From Candidatus Thorarchaeota archaeon (GTDB lineage: Archaea > Asgardarchaeota > Thorarchaeia > Thorarchaeales > Thorarchaeaceae), in NCBI GenBank assembly GCA_029856425.1, contig JAHQWZ010000018.1, positions 1 to 15,588 on the forward strand: a stretch of 15,588 bases of DNA. The letters run 5' to 3'. The position numbers were made by a program, and so were the translations under genes. The notes under the pieces were generated by a model. That model was given only the letters and a program-made list of their open reading frames with translations. It searched no databases and was not told the origin of the DNA. Shown here in pieces: positions 7,098-14,296 of the stretch (position 1 is the stretch's first letter; every line of letters begins with the position of its first letter).

Positions 7098-7772
7098 GTG
7101 GAAACAGATGTCATGCCAGAAGATAAGAAACTGAGCATAGAAAAAAAGCTGAAAAACGCGGTCAGAGAACAAATCACTCTCGCTTCACAGGTTGTAATGG
7201 AAGACTTTCCGCCTTTTGACAAGTCTATAGTCACAGGAATAGATGTGCACTACAGTGGGTCGCTCGCAGTTGGATGTGCAACTGTCGTAGAGGTTGAAAC
7301 ATTGAAAGCAATTCAAACTGTGACTTTGAATAGAGAAGTGCAGGTCGATTACATCCCGGGATATCTATATCTTCGAGAAGGACCTATCGTACTTGATCTG
7401 TTGAAACTCCTAGAAAACACAGGACCTGTGCTTATTGACGGAAATGGAGTGCTTCACCCTAGAAGAATGGGTCTGGCCTCATATGCAGGAGTTGTTTTGA
7501 ATATTCAGACCATTGGCGTCGCAAAGAGAATTCATGTTGGTATAATCGGTCCACGCGTTGACAATTATGCACCAATCCATGATGATGATGAAGTAATAGG
7601 CATGGCTGTTTGGCTAGGAAAGGAAAAGCCAGTTTTCGTTTCAGTAGGGAATAATATCACGCTCTCTACATCTGTAAGAGTTGTCAAGGATTGCGCAGTT
7701 AGAGGGTATCCTGAACCTCTTCGTATTGCTCATAGAACTGCAAAAGAAATAGCACGAAATACTCAACTCTAA
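7098..7772 (+). CDS. nfi: Endonuclease V
   Basis: A 224-residue protein, the usual length for endonuclease V, which cuts the second phosphodiester bond 3' of deoxyinosine in DNA (or acts on inosine in RNA in some lineages). Conserved motifs are in order: GIDVHY with D49, YIPGYLYLRE at 85-94 with E94, LIDGNGVLHPRR at 112-123 with D114, and TIGVAK at 138-143. These give the D, E, D set for the catalytic metal ions. The C-terminal SVGNNITL and PLRIAHR also fit the family. It is a soluble cytoplasmic repair enzyme. The reported start is GTG at 7098; ATG at 7113 (219 residues) is equally possible because neither has a clear ribosome-binding site. It stands alone, with 206 bases to the next gene. 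Confidence 0.92.
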   Translation: METDVMPEDKKLSIEKKLKNAVREQITLASQVVMEDFPPFDKSIVTGIDVHYSGSLAVGCATVVEVETLKAIQTVTLNREVQVDYIPGYLYLREGPIVLDLLKLLENTGPVLIDGNGVLHPRRMGLASYAGVVLNIQTIGVAKRIHVGIIGPRVDNYAPIHDDDEVIGMAVWLGKEKPVFVSVGNNITLSTSVRVVKDCAVRGYPEPLRIAHRTAKEIARNTQL

Positions 7773-7923
7773 ATCCACCAAGACCGTGGGCTTCCATTCG
7801 GATTTTTCTGATTCGACCGCTCTTCGAAAGCAAGAAGAAAGCCCAAGCGAGAATAATCTGGAAATAAACAGGCCGGAAACATAACACGACTGCCAATGAG
7901 AACACCTAGCTGGAGCCATATAA

Positions 7924-7948
7924 GAATCATGATTCATAATAATTAAAT
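7924..7948 (+). promoter_or_regulatory. Perfect palindrome overlapping the promoter of the second GNAT gene
   Basis: GAATCATGATTC at 7924-7935 is a perfect 12-base palindrome. It overlaps TTCATAATAATTAAAT (7933-7948), the TATA-type element resembling the one before the first GNAT gene. The palindrome is absent from the first gene's promoter, so any regulator binding it would act only here. Confidence 0.4.
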
Positions 7949-7978
7949 GCGTCCGATAGGGATTTCATGCGACAGAGC

Positions 7979-8546
7979 ATGTATCAAGGAAAGTTGGTGC
8001 GTCTACGGAAACTAAACTCTGATGATGCATCCATAATTCTGCCTCACTGGAAAGTCTACGAACTGGATCGGTATCTTCCCACACCCCTTCCCACGAGTAA
8101 TGAGGATATGGTTAGATACATTGAGAACGTGAATGATGCATTTGCTAATAATAGCATGCTCACCTTTGGGATTGAAACCCTGAAGGGTAACCAGCTTATA
8201 GGAATCATCAGTCTTGTAGGCACCAGTTGGATCAACCGATTTGGTGAGGTTGGTCATTTTGCAATCTTTGATTTGGAATACAGAGGTAAGGGCTATGGAG
8301 CAGATGCGTTGAGGATCCTGCTGAACACCGCTTTCTCAGTCTTAGACCTTCATAGTGTCTATTTGTGGGTTGAAGGATTTAATAGAAAGGGGGTCAGCTT
8401 CTATGAAAGGATTGGGTTCAAGTCCCAGGGTAGACTGCATGAGCTAGGATGTCGCGATGGGGGAACGACATGACGTCATCATCATGGACATTCTGAAGAC
8501 AGAGTTCTTGGAGAAATATGGTTATTTCCCGAAAAGCAATTTCTGA
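7979..8546 (+). pseudogene. Second RimJ/RimL-like GNAT acetyltransferase, broken by a +1 frameshift
   Basis: The frame starting MYQGKLVRLRKL aligns throughout with the intact GNAT at 4202-4762, including YLPTPLPTS, YRGKGYG (motif A) and FYERIGFK. After CRDG it hits a premature TGA at 8471-8473. Removing one G from the five-G run at 8459-8463 restores DGERHDV, then IMDILKTEFLEKYG and a stop at 8544-8546, which matches the end of the paralogue. One extra G therefore separates this from a full-length gene of about 188 codons. It could be a sequencing or assembly error, a recent pseudogene, or slippage at the G run. The unshifted frame alone would lack the last part of the acetyltransferase fold. 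ATG 7979 is preferred because it matches the paralogue's start; ATG 7967 is also in frame. Confidence 0.8.
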
Positions 8547-8558
8547 ATCCCCTGCAGG

Positions 8559-8571
8559 TTTAATATAAAAT
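8559..8571 (+). promoter_or_regulatory. TATA-like box before the DNA methylase gene
   Basis: The run TTTAATATAAAAT is the clearest TATA-like element in this part of the window. Transcription would begin near 8585-8595, ahead of an ATG at 8609 (14 codons, stopping at 8651-8653) and of the methylase coding region. Confidence 0.45.
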
Positions 8572-8649
8572 AACAGGCTAGGCGGGATTGGAGGCTAGTG
8601 CTTATTCTATGCCAAGAGATATAGCCGTTGCAAAACCAGAACGACTCGA

Positions 8650-9321
8650 GTGAATTCTATCGTGAGGACATTCATTGTTTTGCCTATGAAACGAGAGAGA
8701 GAAATACCTCAGGAGTTTCAAAAAAGCGATAATCGATTTGCGGAATGTCTAGTGAGGCTTCTCATTGAGGAATATTCCAATCCGGGAGATACTGTCCTTG
8801 ATGTTTTCGCGGGACTTGGTACAGTACTCTTTGTAGCTGAGTCAATGGGCCGGGTTCCCTATGGAATCGAATTGGATGTGAATCGTTTCAATTTCATAAG
8901 GGAGAACTTGGTCACAAAGGGCAATATTATTCATGGAAACGCTCGCAAGATTGATGACTACAATTTACCTAAGGCCGACCTTGTTTTGACATCGCCTCCA
9001 TTTATGAAGCAAACTTCTCGACATGATCCCCTCGCAACAGACAAAAAAGATGGTTACTATTCAAAATATCTTGATGAGTTAAGTGGGATTTTCAAGAAAC
9101 TGAATGGATTTCTGAACCCAGATGCCTATGTGATATTGGAGGTATCTAATCTCAAGGGGGAGGAAATAACACCTCTTGCATGGGACATATCGAGAGAGGT
9201 CTCGAAAGTCCTGCATTTTAAGGGAGAGATTGTTGTTGGTTGGGAGGGACCCGACTATGGTAGGGGCGTCTTTGGATATGGGTATGATCACTCGTATTGT
9301 CTTGTGTTCAGAAAATTCTAG
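8650..9321 (+). CDS. DNA methylase (N4/N6 type), N-terminus probably frameshifted
   Basis: A SAM-dependent amino-methyltransferase: motif I is VLDVFAGLGT at residues 49-58, a GR..YGIELD element follows, and the catalytic motif is TSPPF at 114-118. The order motif I then SPP, and the closing GYGYDHSYCLVF, resemble short stand-alone DNA methylases common in archaea and bacteria. No restriction endonuclease is adjacent. From the GTG at 8650 the first residues look wrong (NSIVRTFIV), while another plus-strand frame at 8652-8699 reads EFYREDIHCFAYETRER, which continues naturally into EIPQEFQKSDNRF if two bases are restored (or one removed) in the GA repeat at 8693-8702. So the true start is probably upstream, for example near TTG 8628. 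ATG 8686 is an in-frame fallback start. Confidence 0.78.
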   Translation: MNSIVRTFIVLPMKREREIPQEFQKSDNRFAECLVRLLIEEYSNPGDTVLDVFAGLGTVLFVAESMGRVPYGIELDVNRFNFIRENLVTKGNIIHGNARKIDDYNLPKADLVLTSPPFMKQTSRHDPLATDKKDGYYSKYLDELSGIFKKLNGFLNPDAYVILEVSNLKGEEITPLAWDISREVSKVLHFKGEIVVGWEGPDYGRGVFGYGYDHSYCLVFRKF

Positions 9322-9385
9322 CTATAGTTTATCTTGATTTAGTCAAATGGATACTTGGATAACCCGAATTAGAGGCATGTAAAAA

Positions 9386-10045
9386 GTGATCCCACTTTCT
9401 GATGGAGAATTAAGGAAAAGAGCTGAAGAGATAGTCCTCAACAAGAGTCGTGAGATGGGGCTAGAACAATACGAAGAGGTTGAACTTCAAGGAGTCGAGA
9501 TTGAATTTGAAGAGGTTGATTCCATTAGAAAGCGTTCGTGCGATTCAATCATTAATGTTGAGGGAGTCCTAAAGGTTCGATTAAGGGACACTGATCTCGA
9601 CTCAGGAGTGAAGCTTTGTATTGCTTCATCTGCAAGTCGCATGGAAACAAGGCCAGAATTTACATCATATCGCGAGTTCCTCATGCATGATTTCTTCATT
9701 CCCTTCTTGTATCCCCTGCTTGTTCTCGTGATCTCAATTTACTTAGCAGCATTCGCCCCATCAGAGCTCAACTCAATGGTATTAAGCCCACTCTTCTTTA
9801 CCGTCATGGTTTTACCCACATCGTTTTGGAGGATGCGACAAGGACGTGAGTGGGAACAGATTAGAATTGAGAATGTAAGGTATCGGCTTGACCCATTATC
9901 CCTCTTTTCAAGTACTGAGGAAATTGCAGATTACGCACGATTGGTTTGTAGAACACCTACTTCTCACGCAGCAGTAAGTTTCGTCATGTTTTGCGTAAAT
10001 CTCCCTTTTCTCATAATCTCGATAGCCATGAGTCTGCAAGTCTAG
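9386..10045 (+). CDS. Membrane protein of unknown function
   Basis: I do not recognise a family. The 219-residue product has a soluble, acidic N-terminal half (residues 1-100, many Glu and Arg) and three hydrophobic segments at about 103-124, 129-148 and 197-217, with a basic and polar loop (about 149-190) between the second and third. There is no signal peptide, so the N-terminal half is probably cytoplasmic. The start is a GTG at 9386 without a good ribosome-binding site. It lies 64 bases after the DNA methylase on the same strand and 116 bases before pcm, so co-transcription is possible but unsupported. No catalytic motif is visible. Confidence 0.7.
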   Translation: MIPLSDGELRKRAEEIVLNKSREMGLEQYEEVELQGVEIEFEEVDSIRKRSCDSIINVEGVLKVRLRDTDLDSGVKLCIASSASRMETRPEFTSYREFLMHDFFIPFLYPLLVLVISIYLAAFAPSELNSMVLSPLFFTVMVLPTSFWRMRQGREWEQIRIENVRYRLDPLSLFSSTEEIADYARLVCRTPTSHAAVSFVMFCVNLPFLIISIAMSLQV

Positions 10046-10129
10046 TGTGTAATCAAAATTGCGTTGAAAATGAAGTAATGATAGGCCAAGTTGGATTTCC
10101 AATTCTGAAGTGAGGTGTCAACTAAAGTG

Positions 10130-10136
10130 TTTAATT
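10130..10136 (+). promoter_or_regulatory. TATA box of the pcm-like gene
   Basis: TTTAATT ends 25 bases before the ATG at 10162, placing the start site within a few bases of the codon. This supports that start and a near-leaderless mRNA. Confidence 0.5.
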
Positions 10137-10161
10137 CAAGGTCCAGTGAATATCTATTGAG

Positions 10162-10869
10162 ATGGTTGGCTGGATTATTCCTCCTCCCAAGATGCCGAAA
10201 AAGACTGGGGATGAGTTCCTAAGAGAGAGAGAAGAGAAGGTCGAGTGGCTGATAAAGAGAGGGTTCTTGAAATCAGGGAGCATCATAAAGGCGATGCTCA
10301 AGGTTCCGAGGGAGGATTTCATTCCTGTGCTGTACAGAGACTACGCGTATCTTGAAGTCCCATTTCCTCTTCCGGGACGTGAGGCTACCATCTCATGTCC
10401 TCATAGCTATCCACTTTTCTATGAGGCGTTGGGGCTCAAAGAGGGTGAGAGATTCTTAGAAGTGGGTGCTGGTTCTGGGTATGGTGCTGCCCTAGCTAGG
10501 GAAATCGTAGGATCAAGCGGAAAAGTCGTCACGATTGAGATTGACGAAGAAACATACAACTTCGCTAAACAGAATGTGAGAAAAATGGGCTATGATGATG
10601 TGCTTCTTGTCCATAATGATGGCTCTTTGGGTCATACACCGGAAGCGCCGTATGACAAAATCTGCATCACCGCAACATGCCCAGAGATACCCAGTCCTTT
10701 AATCGAACAACTGAAACAGCAAGGCAGACTGATATCACCTGTTGGGCCTCCAGAAAGCGTTCAAGACTTAATCTTAGTAGAGAAAGACATGTATGGAATC
10801 TTGACGAGGAAATCCATAGAAACGGTCCTATACATTCCTCTCAAAGGGAAGTATGGCTGGTTCGAATAG
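10162..10869 (+). CDS. pcm: Protein-L-isoaspartate O-methyltransferase
   Basis: A 235-residue class I SAM methyltransferase that methylates isoaspartyl residues in aged proteins and so starts their repair. The family signature TISCP at 76-80 (usually TISQP) precedes the SAM-binding motif VGAGSGYGAALA at 101-112. E126 in VTIEID is the acidic SAM-ribose contact, and NDG at 152-154 is the post-II motif. The C-terminal TATCPEIPSPLIEQLK and GRLISPVG correspond to the family's TAAPxxxPxxLxxQL and GGRLVxPVG. Length is slightly above the 210-220 typical, from about 15 extra N-terminal residues. The ATG at 10162 fits the upstream TATA box. It is cytoplasmic and ends before a strong hairpin. The Q to C change in TISxP is unusual but lies outside the SAM site. 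Confidence 0.9.
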   Translation: MVGWIIPPPKMPKKTGDEFLREREEKVEWLIKRGFLKSGSIIKAMLKVPREDFIPVLYRDYAYLEVPFPLPGREATISCPHSYPLFYEALGLKEGERFLEVGAGSGYGAALAREIVGSSGKVVTIEIDEETYNFAKQNVRKMGYDDVLLVHNDGSLGHTPEAPYDKICITATCPEIPSPLIEQLKQQGRLISPVGPPESVQDLILVEKDMYGILTRKSIETVLYIPLKGKYGWFE

Positions 10870-10893
10870 CCTTGGTTTTAGTGATTTCATAAA

Positions 10894-10914
10894 GAATCAA
10901 GGCATCCTTGATTT
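10894..10914. terminator. Hairpin terminator between convergent genes
   Basis: AATCAAGG (10895-10902), loop CAT, CCTTGATT (10906-10913) form eight perfect pairs, extended by a G-T pair. It lies 25 bases after the pcm stop and is followed on the plus strand by T-rich sequence (TTTCAGCTCGTTTCTTTT). It could serve pcm and the convergent VIT-family gene. Confidence 0.6.
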
Positions 10915-10992
10915 CAGCTCGTTTCTTTTGAAGATTCGAAAGAGTTCTAGGAGATACATGGTGAGCACGGTGGGAGTTGAAGGAGTTAGGGA

Positions 10993-11475
10993 TTATACCT
11001 CAGTGATTATTGTAGAGAGAAACAATCCGACGATATATGTTATCAGAACGACAAAGATGGCTATTGCCAAATGCTCGAAAATTACCCTCAATACTCTTTC
11101 GTCCTGCGAACGTGCTAGCAGAAAATTGAACACCGTCATTATTGATAGACCCCAGACAATATCTATCATGACCGCCATATCAAGCGGGAGAAACCAAATT
11201 GGGATTACGAATGTCATAGCGAAAGTGAACTTAGCAAGAAATGTTGCCATTGTTGCTTCCCAAACATCTCCTCTTGAATGAATGCCTTCAGATTCCTCTG
11301 ACACGTGCATTGCAACTGCATCGGAAAACGCATCAGCTATGGCTATTGCAACAATGCCAGCAATCACAGCTAGACGAGAACTCGTGCTCGCATTGACACC
11401 TACTACCATTCCAAGTGTTGTTATGACTCCAGATGTCAGACCGAAACTAAGACCCTTCTTGATTGAGACGCTCAT
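10993..11475 (-). CDS. VIT/CCC1-family membrane protein, predicted Fe2+/Mn2+ transporter
   Basis: A 160-residue membrane protein. Residues 12-26 (starting GLTSGVITTLG) match the first family segment, and AIADAFSDAVAMHVSEESEG (about 45-64) matches the second, with the conserved ADxxS and the SEESE acidic run expected near the metal site. Three further hydrophobic helices follow, for about five in total. Family members move Fe2+ or Mn2+ out of the cytosol or into a compartment. The extended Glu-rich metal-binding loop of yeast and plant members is absent; this is a short prokaryotic form. The frame starts at a GTG at 11499, but a TATA-like CTATAG lies 24 bases before the ATG at 11475, which I prefer. 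Metal specificity cannot be read from the sequence. Confidence 0.8.
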   Translation of the reverse strand: MSVSIKKGLSFGLTSGVITTLGMVVGVNASTSSRLAVIAGIVAIAIADAFSDAVAMHVSEESEGIHSRGDVWEATMATFLAKFTFAMTFVIPIWFLPLDMAVMIDIVWGLSIMTVFNFLLARSQDERVLRVIFEHLAIAIFVVLITYIVGLFLSTIITEV

Positions 11476-11499
11476 GCCCCGCTGTCGAAACGCACTCAC

Positions 11500-11506
11500 C
11501 TATAGA
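11500..11506 (-). promoter_or_regulatory. TATA-like element before the VIT-family gene
   Basis: On the minus strand TCTATAG ends 24 bases before the ATG at 11475. It would touch the alternative GTG at 11499, which argues against that codon as the start. Confidence 0.4.
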
Positions 11507-11568
11507 TGTTGCTTGAGAACCTGGCAATTCAGAGAAAATGGCGGTCCAGGCCGGAGTTGAAGAGTTTC

Positions 11569-12438
11569 CTACAACTGGGGGCGATTATTCACTAATTCAA
11601 CACCTTGCTCGGAACGACGTGTAAGCAGAACGAGCAATGCAAGTGCAATGCCATATGTTATGATAGCTTCAAGCCCTTGCCACCACGTGTTGAATGGAGC
11701 GGGCAGGAAATTTAGAACCGCATGGATCACACCAACGAGATAGAGTGACCTAGTATTGTCATATAATAGACCTATGAACGAGAACAGCAGAAGACCTGTT
11801 AGAATCCCATTGAGTGTTAGGGTTTGAACTAAGCCATGAAAGACCACAAAGACAATTGTGACCACCATCACTCCAGCTAGACGACCATACTCCTCGACTG
11901 CCCGAGTCTGCAAGTATCCTCGGAATACAATCTCTTGCCAGTAACTGTTCAGAACGTAGAATGCTATTGAAGCAACTAGTGTACTTAAGATTGGCCATTG
12001 ATTCAGATTGGGAGATAACGGAGACTCAAGTGTGCCAAGAAGCACTCCAAACATAGCGGCTCCAAGAAAGAGGGCGCATCCGATGACCAATCCAAGTCCG
12101 ACATAGGGCAGGGTATTACGCTGTAGATTCAAGCCAAGGTCAGTCAGGCAGAAATCACGTTTCTCGATGCGAGTAACTAGGAAAAAGACGATCAGGAGTG
12201 TAAACAGTAGATCCAGCGAACTCGCTATCGCCTGACCCTCTGATGATTCGGACACAAAGACCTGTGAGTTCTGAAAGGCAATATCAGAAGGTGTGCCTTG
12301 AAGAATGAAAGCCTGCTGAACTGCAAGTATCAGTAGAATCCTGCTGATGAATATCAACACAAGAAGCAGGATGAATGTTAGTGAGAATTTCCAGAGATAA
12401 CGGATCTCTCCCGTATCAGTTCTAAGCACTCCAGCCAT
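11569..12438 (-). CDS. CPBP-family intramembrane metalloprotease (Rce1-like)
   Basis: A 289-residue membrane protein with about eight hydrophobic segments. The three CPBP motifs are present in order: QEIVFRGYLQ at 168-177 (normally EExxxR; here Q168, E169, R173), FVVFH at 197-201 with H201, and HAVLN at 239-243 with H239 and N243. These residues form the glutamate/histidine active site of Rce1-type prenyl-protein proteases and of bacterial and archaeal Abi-like proteins. The first Glu of the EE pair is Gln, a variant I believe occurs in other family members but that weakens confidence in protease activity. It starts at an ATG at 12438. It lies 69 bases upstream of the VIT-family gene on the same strand, so the two may share a transcript. 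The substrate is unknown. Confidence 0.85.
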   Translation of the reverse strand: MAGVLRTDTGEIRYLWKFSLTFILLLVLIFISRILLILAVQQAFILQGTPSDIAFQNSQVFVSESSEGQAIASSLDLLFTLLIVFFLVTRIEKRDFCLTDLGLNLQRNTLPYVGLGLVIGCALFLGAAMFGVLLGTLESPLSPNLNQWPILSTLVASIAFYVLNSYWQEIVFRGYLQTRAVEEYGRLAGVMVVTIVFVVFHGLVQTLTLNGILTGLLLFSFIGLLYDNTRSLYLVGVIHAVLNFLPAPFNTWWQGLEAIITYGIALALLVLLTRRSEQGVELVNNRPQL

Positions 12439-12539
12439 GAATCCTAGCCATATAAGCTACAGAAATGTGAAGTAATAGAATAATCGAATAACGCAAGGTA
12501 TGATGCAAGTCACTTCTAATACCAAATTGAAAGTTGATA

Positions 12540-12567
12540 TGGCGGACCATGTGGAATTTGAACCACT
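12540..12567 (-). repeat. Degenerate tRNA 3'-end-like repeat, copy A
   Basis: On the minus strand this reads as a T-arm (GTGG, loop TTCAAATT, CCAC), an acceptor-like ATGGTCC, then G and CCA. It is the most diverged of four copies. There is no matching 5' acceptor strand or anticodon arm at the right distance, so it is not an intact tRNA gene. It lies between the divergent CPBP and NMO-like genes. Confidence 0.5.
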
Positions 12568-12663
12568 CCATAGCACTAAGGCTTCGTAGCGATTGTTCCA
12601 TCTGATGATGAGATTTATCTGTGGGTATCTGGTCAACGGTCAAAAGCGGTGTGAGTGAGCCAA

Positions 12664-13638
12664 ATGATAAAGACAAGAGTAACTGAAATGTTGGGATGTA
12701 AATATCCGATTATTGCAGGAACCATGGCAAGGATTTCCAATCCTGAATTTGTTTCAGCAGCTAGTAATGCTGGTGCCTGTGCTGTATTAGCGAGTGCAAA
12801 TTATAAGTCCCCTGATGAACTGCGTGATGCGATCAAGAAAACCAAATCTCTTACAGATCAACCATTTGCAGTGAATATCAATCTCTTCCCTGCTTTAATG
12901 CCTCAGGATAAGCTGGAAGATTATGTGGATGCCACATTAGCTGAGGGTGTGGAAATTATTGAAACAAGTGGTCACAAAGCTCCAGAGGCTTTAGTTCCCA
13001 AATTCAAGGATGGAGGTGTCATCTGGATTCACAAATGTGCTGGAGTAAGATACGCCATAAAAGGAGTATCTCTAGGTGCTGATATCGTAACGGTTGTTGG
13101 ATATGAGAATGGTGGAGCTACTGGGATTCTGGATATAGGAACCATGGTGATGACTCCATCCGTAGTTGATGCTCTAGATGTTCCTGTAATTGCCGGGGGT
13201 GGAATATCAGATGGCAGAGGTATTGCTGCGGTCTTGGCACTAGGTGCTGAAGGAGTAATTATGGGTACAAGAATGATGGCTACAAAAGAATGTCCCATTC
13301 ATGACAATCTCAAACGAGCTTTTGTTGAAGCAAAGGAAACTGATACTAGTCTGGTTCTGCGTTCTATTCAAAACACCCACAGAATATGGAACAATAAAGC
13401 GGCGCAGCATGTAATTGAATTGGAATCTCAAGGAGCGCCCCTATTTCAGCTCATTCAAGCTGCCTCTGGGGATAAAGCAGAAGAGATGTACAGAGAAGGA
13501 GATATTGACCTAGGGGTTGTGAGTTGCGGTCAAGGTGTAGGCTTGATCAAAGACATTCCCACTGTAAAGGAATTATTGGATACAATAATGACTGAGGCTG
13601 AAGAAGTAATTTCACGACTCAGTAGAATGTCTAAGTAG
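12664..13638 (+). CDS. FMN-dependent nitronate monooxygenase-like oxidoreductase (NMO/FabK family)
   Basis: A 324-residue TIM-barrel flavoprotein of the 2-nitropropane dioxygenase / enoyl-reductase FabK family. The N-terminal TRVTEMLGCKYPIIAGTM is the typical opening, SGHKAP (about 102-107) lies in the middle, IAGGGISDGRG (176-186) and GVIMGTRMMAT (197-207) are FMN-phosphate-binding segments. The family motif GxExGGHxG appears as GYENGGATG at 146-154, with A152 where nitronate monooxygenases and FabK have a catalytic His, so the reaction may differ. The ATG at 12664 is preferred over the in-frame GTG at 12655 because family proteins begin close to the IKTRVTE segment. Codons look more AT-rich than in neighbouring genes, a possible sign of transfer. 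It is the first gene in the repeat-punctuated block. Confidence 0.85.
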   Translation: MIKTRVTEMLGCKYPIIAGTMARISNPEFVSAASNAGACAVLASANYKSPDELRDAIKKTKSLTDQPFAVNINLFPALMPQDKLEDYVDATLAEGVEIIETSGHKAPEALVPKFKDGGVIWIHKCAGVRYAIKGVSLGADIVTVVGYENGGATGILDIGTMVMTPSVVDALDVPVIAGGGISDGRGIAAVLALGAEGVIMGTRMMATKECPIHDNLKRAFVEAKETDTSLVLRSIQNTHRIWNNKAAQHVIELESQGAPLFQLIQAASGDKAEEMYREGDIDLGVVSCGQGVGLIKDIPTVKELLDTIMTEAEEVISRLSRMSK

Positions 13639-13659
13639 ATACATGCCGCGAAAAAGGAT

Positions 13660-13699
13660 TGGCGGGCCAGGTGGGTTTCGAACCACAATATCTAAGTCA
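13660..13699 (-). repeat. tRNA 3'-end-like repeat, copy B
   Basis: The minus strand reads GTGGTTCGAAACCCAC (T-arm-like), then the acceptor-like CTGGCCC, G and CCA. It lies 21 bases after the NMO-like stop. Similarity to copies C and D continues past the T-arm into the shared AxxxCxAAGT segment. An upstream start in the next gene's frame would translate this repeat (MAGQVGFEP...), which is spurious. Confidence 0.65.
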
Positions 13700-13799
13700 G
13701 AGAATTCCAATGTATCTCTCACAGATTTCTTGCCGCCCCTCAAAAGATAGATATCAGAACAAAAATGGTAACAATCTGAAAGCTGGTGGGTCTTGGAGT

Positions 13800-14204
13800 A
13801 TGGACATCGTCATAGTCTGGCTTGTTATAGACTTTCTACTTGTATTTGGATTTGTAACAGCAGGGTTTCTCGTTGAGGGTGCTATCAATCAAAGAGCTGA
13901 TGCAGTCATTACCGGAATAGGCGATAGTGTAGACAACCTATTCTCGACATGGGTCCAGACCACCCAGAAAAAGCACCTAACGTTACTAGCGGTCATACTT
14001 AGATTACCGATATTCTTGTGTTACAGCTTAGTTTCTGTGCTTGTCTTCCTTATCCTACCGTTTCCTCTGCCAGCTGAATTTACAGTACCATTCCTCTTGT
14101 TTCTGCTGTTTATTTACTCACTATTTTGGATACCCGCTGTGGCTGACAGAGCAAAGGAACTCAGAAGAAAAGCTGTAGAATCAACGCAGACAAAAGGTGT
14201 CTAG
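13800..14204 (+). CDS. Small three-helix membrane protein, unknown function
   Basis: From the ATG at 13800 the product is 134 residues with hydrophobic segments at about 4-25, 63-90 and 95-114, and a short basic C-terminal tail (RAKELRRKAVE). The loop between the first and second helices (26-60) is polar. I do not recognise a family. The frame is open back to 13659, but the added 47 residues translate a tRNA-like repeat and look non-protein. GGTGGG about ten bases before 13800 could be a ribosome-binding site, and AAAAGATAGATATC near 13743-13756 a TATA-like element. It is the second gene of the repeat-punctuated block. Confidence 0.65.
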   Translation: MDIVIVWLVIDFLLVFGFVTAGFLVEGAINQRADAVITGIGDSVDNLFSTWVQTTQKKHLTLLAVILRLPIFLCYSLVSVLVFLILPFPLPAEFTVPFLLFLLFIYSLFWIPAVADRAKELRRKAVESTQTKGV

Positions 14205-14226
14205 TGAATGTGAACCTATGCGTTGG

Positions 14227-14236
14227 TAAAATACAT
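14227..14236 (+). promoter_or_regulatory. TATA-like element before the third GNAT gene
   Basis: TAAAATACAT lies about 26 bases before 14258, which would put the transcription start at the first base of repeat copy C and the repeat's antisense sequence in the 5' leader of the GNAT mRNA. This rests on spacing alone. Confidence 0.3.
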
Positions 14237-14257
14237 ACTCACGTAATGAGAATTAGA

Positions 14258-14296
14258 TGGCGGGCCAGGTGGGATTCGAATCGAAACATCCAAGTC
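14258..14296 (-). repeat. tRNA 3'-end-like repeat, copy C
   Basis: The minus strand reads TTCGA-TTCGAAT-CCCAC-CTGGCCC-G-CCA: a textbook T-loop, the 3' T-stem, acceptor strand and CCA, with a decayed 5' T-stem. Its acceptor strand is identical to copy B. It lies 53 bases after one stop and 36 before the next preferred ATG. Confidence 0.65.

Noticed and set aside
6944..7234. Minus-strand frame overlapping the start of endonuclease V; its last 43 codons (from about 7075) look somewhat protein-like
   Set aside because: The first half is antisense to endonuclease V; the rest has no promoter, ribosome-binding site or recognisable domain. A remnant of an older gene cannot be excluded.
7725..7745. 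Loss of a catalytic Asp in endonuclease V at the C-terminal PLRIAHR segment
   Set aside because: As far as I recall, His is also found at this position in characterised bacterial enzymes, so it is not a reliable sign of inactivity.
7769..7930. Minus-strand 53-codon frame (MILIWLQLGV...) in the gap before the second GNAT gene
   Set aside because: It starts inside the palindrome, has no usable promoter spacing, and its C-terminal half looks like random translation.
8609..8653. Short upstream frame MPRDIAVAKPERLE overlapping the GTG at 8650
   Set aside because: It could be a leader peptide or the real methylase start in a third frame, but would need a further frameshift; too short to call.
10853..11560. 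Plus-strand frames 10853-11281 and 11282-11560
   Set aside because: They are antisense to the VIT-family gene, whose minus-strand product has clear family motifs; the plus-strand peptides are low-complexity Ser/Thr/Ile-rich shadows.
12448..12456. TATA-like CTTATATGG before the CPBP gene
   Set aside because: It is only nine bases from the start codon, too close for a TATA box serving that start.
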